Under the pieces are notes generated by a model, which ran no database searches, was not told the origin of the DNA, and saw only the letters and a program-made list of their open reading frames with translations. The position numbers were made by a program, and so were the translations under genes. This document shows, in pieces, positions 58,962-64,000 of a DNA stretch of 64,000 nucleotides. Location: positions 124,001 through 188,000 of the forward strand of contig NW_006917093.1 of the NCBI RefSeq assembly GCF_000516985.1, given 5' to 3'. The stretch comes from Pestalotiopsis fici W106-1 (lineage: Eukaryota > Ascomycota > Sordariomycetes > Amphisphaeriales > Sporocadaceae). How positions within the stretch are numbered: the first letter of the stretch is position 1; every line of letters begins with the position of its first letter.

Positions 58962-61900
58962 ATGGCTGCTCTGGCTTTGCGAAACCAAAACCAGAACCAG
59001 CCGAATCCGTCTAGCACGAGCACTAAAACGAGCACCACCAATCCCGCCGTCGCCGCATTGTCTAACGCAAACACTACTCCCTTCACTAATTCCACTGCTG
59101 TAGCAGAAGTAGAACCAGAACCAGCTGCTGGGGCTTCTGTCACCTCTGTTCCGCCTTCTTGTCCTGCTGCTACTGCTGCTGCTGCTGCTACTACTACTTC
59201 TCCGCTGCCTTCTCGTCTCACGCCAGGAAAAGGCCTGCCCAAGGTGGACACGGATCACAAACCCGCTCCGCCTTCCTCTGCGGGCCTAGAAGCCAACCAC
59301 GTCCAAGCGACGACCGCCTCTACTACTACCACCACGCCTACGACTACGACTACTCCTCTTATTATTGCTTCTTCTTCTTCTTCTTCTACTCCTACTACTA
59401 CTACCTCTTTGTCAGTTCCCACTACTGCTAGTAATAGTAGTAGCAACCAAAGTAGTAGCAAAAATAGTAGTACCACCGCTTCTTCTTCGTCGCCTCCTTG
59501 TGCCACGGCTCATCAAGCTACTACTGCTGCTACTTTCCTCTACTCCTCTGCCGGTCCCTGTCCCTGCTCGAGTCCCGGTCCTGGTCTCAGTAGTGCCAGC
59601 TCCAGTTTGAGTCTGGGTACCAGCAGCAGTACCATTACTACTACTTCTACTAGAACCGCCAGCACCACCACAAGCCGCAGTCTGAGCGGCAGTAGTAATA
59701 ACAGCGCAAGCCCAGCCAAACCCACATCATCATCATCCTCCTCCTCCACGTCCACGGCTCTGGCTTTCGTCGAAGCTTCTCCCGACGGCCCCATTGCTTC
59801 TACCTTGAACAATTCCCGTCAACACCAATTGACCGCATCCACCAGCACCACTCCATCCTCCTCCCTGTTGTCACCGTCCACAACAACAAAACCACTACAG
59901 AAACCTGGTGGTCTCCTAGATTTTGCTCGGTCTTTTTCTTATACACCATCACCACACTCTCCTGCTGCCGCTGCCGCCGAGCCCGCCGTGGTGCGTCCCC
60001 GCAACTCGTCCAGTGCACTCGCTCGTCTGAGCCTTCTTCACAACAACTTCCTCAGCTTGAGCCGGCCTCTCTCCTTTACTCCTGCTCTCGACTCTCCCAC
60101 CAGTGCCGGTGATCTCTCTCCTCGTTTTGGCGCCTTTTCCGCCAACTCGTCCGCCGCGACAACTCCCGCAGTGCCTTGCAGTCCTCAATTTGAAGGCAAG
60201 CGCTCCAGCCAACTGTCGCTCGTGGGGGACCCTATTTCCAGGCCTTACAGCGAGACGGACCCCAACACAACACCGCCAATTCTCATAAAAGCCGAGAAAA
60301 AGATGCATCAAACATCGTCGAGGCTGCTCCGAATGACGGACGATGACCGTCCATTCACGAGGGTAAGTCAAAGATGAAATTTTGCGATTTTTGGACTGTT
60401 CAGACATGTTCTTCAAGTTACGAACATGGGTCTTTTCGCATCATCACTGTCATTTATCTGCGCATTCTGCAGCAAAATGGGGAACAGGGTTTTCGTGCCA
60501 AAGGGGGAACAAGATCAATGATTGGTGACTCGAACATGTGCACCTCTTTTTGACCACAGGCAACTGCATCTGTTACTGTTATTCTCTTGGCCAATGGCAT
60601 TCTACCCATCTGCGCCCCCGAGTCCTTGAGTAAACGGTCTCGCTAACATTATTCTGCTCTAGGATTTCAAGGACTTGTTCTCGACCCTGATCGTCAGTTT
60701 ATTACCACTGGGTGCACACCGAGTGCGTTTGACGAGGGTGGAACACACCTTCCTGTCGGAAGATGCCATTAACAACCTGGGCTCGCTCAAGTTCTCGCAG
60801 TCTAACCGTATGCCAGATCCCAAGGATCCTTCGCGTATCGTCACAACTACAACCACCACCACCTTTTCCATGGCCAAGGACATGGCAAGATCGATATGTC
60901 AGCGATTTGTGGAGGCAAGATTTATCGAATCCGCTGATGGCAAGCTGCAACAAGTCTACACTATGAAGGGGTCTGTTTGGCAGCTGACGCCAAAGGGAGT
61001 CGCCATTTTGGACACTTTCTGCTCTCGAAACGGCATTCAACAAAGACAAATCGGTGACCTGGTTGCTACAGGAGTCAGTCAATTGGTCATCCTAGAAAGA
61101 GACGCCCAGTCGGACAAGATTGTCATGGACCGGGGAACGATGGAGGTTGTTTTTCGACGTTTCTGTGGTGCAAACGGCCTCAATCTCAAGTCTAGCGTCA
61201 GTTCTGCCGACTCTGATTCGCTCAGCGACTATCGCGATGGAATGACTGGTGTCAAGATGGCTATTGAGCGAAAGATTACGGGTAAGACGTTCAAGGAGAC
61301 CTTTACCGGCAAGGGCTGCTCGGACTGGCTGATGGACTGCGCTACCACCGTGGACCGTCGGGAAACATACGAGATGGCTTCCCTTTTCGTCGAATATGGT
61401 TTGATGGAGTCGGTACAACAAGACCGAGGTTACATGGCCAACTCGTCGTCTGGCGCCCTTTTCCAGCCCACAAAGAATGCCATTTACCAAATGACGGCTA
61501 GAGGCCGAGAAGTCTTCAACGGAGCTGGTGGCCGGGGTCGCACATCGGAAAGCGAAAGCACCATCTCGGCACGTCCTGGTATTGCCCGTGATTCCAACAC
61601 TCAGCGTCTGGACAAGATCCTGAATGATGCTGCTTTGAGACTGCTGTTCCGTGAGAATCTTCGCGAGACGCATTGCGAAGAGAACTTGTCATTTTATCTG
61701 GATGTTGACGAGTTTGTTCGGGGATGCCGGCAGGCAATTCGTTCTGCCCAGAAGAACCCCAATGCCACCTCCATGGACGGGATCAAGGAGATCATGGCCC
61801 AAGCTTACGGCATTTACAATGCATTCTTGGCCCCCGGCTCTCCTTGCGAGCTGAACATTGACCACCAGCTTCGTAACAACTTGGCCACCCGCATGACCAA

Positions 61901-62189
61901 GGCTGTAGGACAAGATGTCGCTATGATCGACACCCTACACGAGGTGACGGCTCTGTTCGAGGATGCACAGAATGCTGTCTTCAAGCTGATGGCTAGTGTA
62001 TGTCATCATGTCTACTCCCCTCGCCCTTGTGAAATACTTTGCTGACCCCCAACATAGGACTCGGTACCCAAATTCCTGCGCAACGCAAAATACGAGAACA
62101 CCCTCAAGAACTACGATTTCGATAACATTGCCGGACTTCCTGGAGGTCGTGTTCCGGAGAGGAGCCAGAGCAGGTCTAACCGAAAGTAA
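58962..62189 (+). CDS. flbA: FlbA-type regulator of G-protein signalling (DEP-DEP-RGS)
   Basis: Three exons, 58962-60362, 60663-61997 and 62058-62189, give 955 residues; the first intron is 300 bp. Exon 1 encodes a 450-residue Ser/Thr/Pro/Ala-rich low-complexity region built largely on trinucleotide runs, then HQTSSRLLRMTDDDRPFTR, where conservation with FlbA begins. A first DEP region (about 468-560) contains the invariant KFSQSNRMPDPKDPSRI and TTTTTTTFSMAKDMA. A second DEP (about 664-750) has TGKGCSDWLMDC. The RGS domain (about 780-925) has NLSFYLDVDEF and ends VPKFLRNAKY. FlbA/Sst2 proteins accelerate GTP hydrolysis on G-alpha subunits; in Aspergillus, FlbA opposes FadA to stop vegetative growth and allow conidiation. 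The DEP domains place Sst2 at its receptor in yeast. The call is firm from the DDDRPFTR motif on; the N-terminal extension is less certain. Confidence 0.95.
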
Positions 62190-63510
62190 ATGTTCCAATC
62201 CTGTCGCGGCTGCCACGACGGGAGTGACACTACCTGACTGCTGCGGTCGAAGGACTTTTCCAGACCAACAATCCTCACTGGATAGCTTGATCGATCGACG
62301 ATATACCCAGGGCGATGCTGTTTAGCCTCGCAGGCTCGCTATTTTTCTGTGCATACAACGCATGTGTTCTCCGAGCGTGTTCATCTTCGATCAACCTAAT
62401 ACGATCCCTTCAAGGCTCTGTTTTACCACAGTCAAGACTTTACTGCATTTCTGGACAATGATGGCGTTGGAAGGATAATAAACCAGCATAGACGTTTCCT
62501 CCAGCACCACGCCAACCGTGAAAGTCAATGATGACCTTTTAGTGGGGATTTTTGTTTCAGTCTTTTTTCTCTTTTTTCTTTTTTTTTATCCAAACTCTTG
62601 TTCATTTTCTTTGTCAATTCGGCTGATTCGGGCCCATACACAAGGCATTCAAGGGGTGAAGTCTGGGAAGGAAAATCATATCCTCCTGGATGTGCCTTCG
62701 GTTTTCGAGCTGAAGCAATACAGCGTTTTCTAGGAAACGCGAGGGGAGGGACATAAACAACCGACTGTTGTGGTGAAAGAGGGGAAAGGGAAGCGTCATG
62801 ATTAATCGTCCTCAAGAGGGGTCATTCCGATTATCTCGATGTGCCCATGAGAGTTACGTACCTTGAACGACTATCCGGACGGGCTACTGTCCAATCATAT
62901 TCTCGACCACCTGTATATACAAGACAAAATTAAACAGAGACACCGGTACAATACCAAGGTCCTCGAGATGAATATTAAAAATCCAGCTTAAAAAGACGAA
63001 TGCATATCTGTATGAAGCCTGGTGAAAGGGATGATGAGCTTTCAATTGTGGTCGAGTATGGAATGTCTCGGAGCAACGAGTCCAGCTTCGCCCTGGCTGG
63101 AACGCACTTCTCCATACTGGCTGAAAGTGACATTCCAAGGTCCACCCCAAGCATTCTCTTTAACTGCTGTTTTGTTTTGTTCCTCGCCTCGCCTACTGTG
63201 TCCATTGGACTAATCTGGGTATTTAGTGTTTAATTGCAGATTCTTTCGTGCACAACAGTAACACAATCCACACAATCGTCACGTAGTCGCTGTGTGCTTA
63301 AAGACAGCTCTTCTTCGAACTGAAGGGAAACATCTTGCTCTACTTCCAGCGTCATCAGTTCTTGACTTGCCCAGTTCTTTCGCTTACAGTCGCTCATTAC
63401 AACACTGCTACTTTTGCATTTTCTCTGCTTCTTGCAGATTCAGAAGGGATTCATCACCAATCTTCAAACTTCTCCAAGACACTTCACGTTTACAGACCCA
63501 AAAATTCAAC
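62190..63510. other. Intergenic region, flbA 3' end and promoter of the wall-protein gene
   Basis: 1.3 kb without a supportable gene. T-rich tracts near 62560-62590 may belong to the flbA 3' end. The last 250 bases (about 63260-63510) are pyrimidine-rich with CACACAATC-type sequence and look like the leader of the secreted-protein gene; GTTTAC and TTGCAG stretches near 63430 could mark a leader intron, but this is unproven. Confidence 0.4.
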
Positions 63511-64000
63511 ATGCAATCTAGGGCTGTCCTCTTTGGCTTTGTCGCCGCCGCCTCGGCACAGACCTCTGACAACACCAGCACGGAAACGGGCTCCATGACC
63601 GAAATGGCCTCGACCCTCGTCACTGCCTCGCCCATGGTCACAACCGAACCATCTTCGACTGCTGCCGCCATGATGAACGGTACTATCATTGACGCCGGAG
63701 CGGCCGCGAGCAGCGGTAATGCTACATGGACCTACTTTAACACCACTGTCACGGCTACTGTGGTCGTAGCCGAGCTCACCACCTTCTGCGGTGCTGCCAC
63801 CACTCTGACTTTTAACGGTGTCGAGTTCCCGGCCACCGAGGGCGAAACTATTACCATTACCAACTGCCCTTGCACTGTCACAACCGTAAGTCTTCTCGGC
63901 CCTTTTCACTCCTAAATGGCCCACGCTCACATGGGACAAAATAAAAGACCACCCCAACCTTGACCTCTGAGATCTGTCCTGGTCCCACGGGTGGCGCGGG
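63511..64000 (+). CDS. Secreted CCG-6-like cell-wall protein (partial, cut at window end)
   Basis: Exon 1 is 63511-63885 and exon 2 starts at 63948 and runs off the window. The 62-bp intron has a GTAAGT donor and an AAAAG acceptor and keeps frame 0. The product begins MQSRAVLFGFVAAASAQTSD, a signal peptide with a likely cleavage after ASA. A Ser/Thr/Ala-rich region follows, then a module reading VVVAELTTFCGAATTLTFNG and TITITNCPCTVTT, then TLTSEICPGPTGGAG. This cysteine pattern (TTFC, CPCTV) occurs in clock-controlled protein 6 and in adhesin-like wall proteins of ascomycetes. N-glycosylation sequons such as NGT, NAT and NTT are present. A GPI-anchor signal would be expected beyond the window. 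Likely role: cell-surface structural or adhesive protein. Confidence 0.85.

Overview
The window is nuclear DNA from a filamentous ascomycete (Pezizomycotina, most likely a Sordariomycete; the class is inference). Evidence: short spliceosomal introns of 50-170 bp with GTRNGT donors and YAG acceptors, pyrimidine-rich leaders before start codons, a Zn2Cys6 regulator, a Dal5-type permease, an FlbA-type RGS protein and a CCG-6-like wall protein. Three runs of exactly 100 N (15037-15136, 31695-31794, 49801-49900) are scaffold gaps of unknown true size. Fifteen protein-coding genes can be supported. For the spliced genes I chose splice sites by eye; in every complete model the exon lengths sum to a multiple of three.

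Region 1 (1-13 kb) is a dense housekeeping block: a multi-pass membrane protein (+), a large BRE4/aromatic-acid-exporter-like membrane protein (-), the ESCRT-III regulator Ist1 (+), a CCHC zinc-knuckle/RS-rich protein (+) and the AP-2 clathrin adaptor sigma subunit (-).

Region 2 (13.2-22.2 kb) looks like a small catabolic or detoxification cluster: a short-chain dehydrogenase/reductase, a Dal5-like MFS permease, a Zn2Cys6 transcription factor divergent from the permease, and a fumarylacetoacetate-hydrolase-family enzyme. The upstream regions of these genes share TCTCCGACAA-like and TTTCCCGAT/ATCGGGAAA elements, several in inverted pairs. This is the most interesting signal in the window and suggests a pathway-specific regulon. 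A gap flanked by inverted repeats, possibly a transposon, lies between the dehydrogenase and the permease.

Region 3 (23.6-43.1 kb) has a Clr2-like heterochromatin silencing factor (+), then about 7.4 kb without a recognisable gene, a protein with three six-cysteine zinc modules (+), another 5.1 kb without a gene, a peroxisomal D-amino-acid oxidase (+), the ER mannosyltransferase Alg3 (+) and an EIF1AD-like S1/IF1-fold protein (-). The last two genes meet tail to tail with 20 bp between stop codons.

Region 4 (43.1-64 kb) opens with about 15.9 kb in which I see no supportable gene, only short spurious ORFs, homopolymer tracts, a short tandem repeat and an 11-bp palindrome. It then carries an FlbA-type RGS regulator (+) with a long Ser/Thr-rich N-terminal extension, and the first part of a secreted CCG-6-like wall protein (+) cut by the window end.
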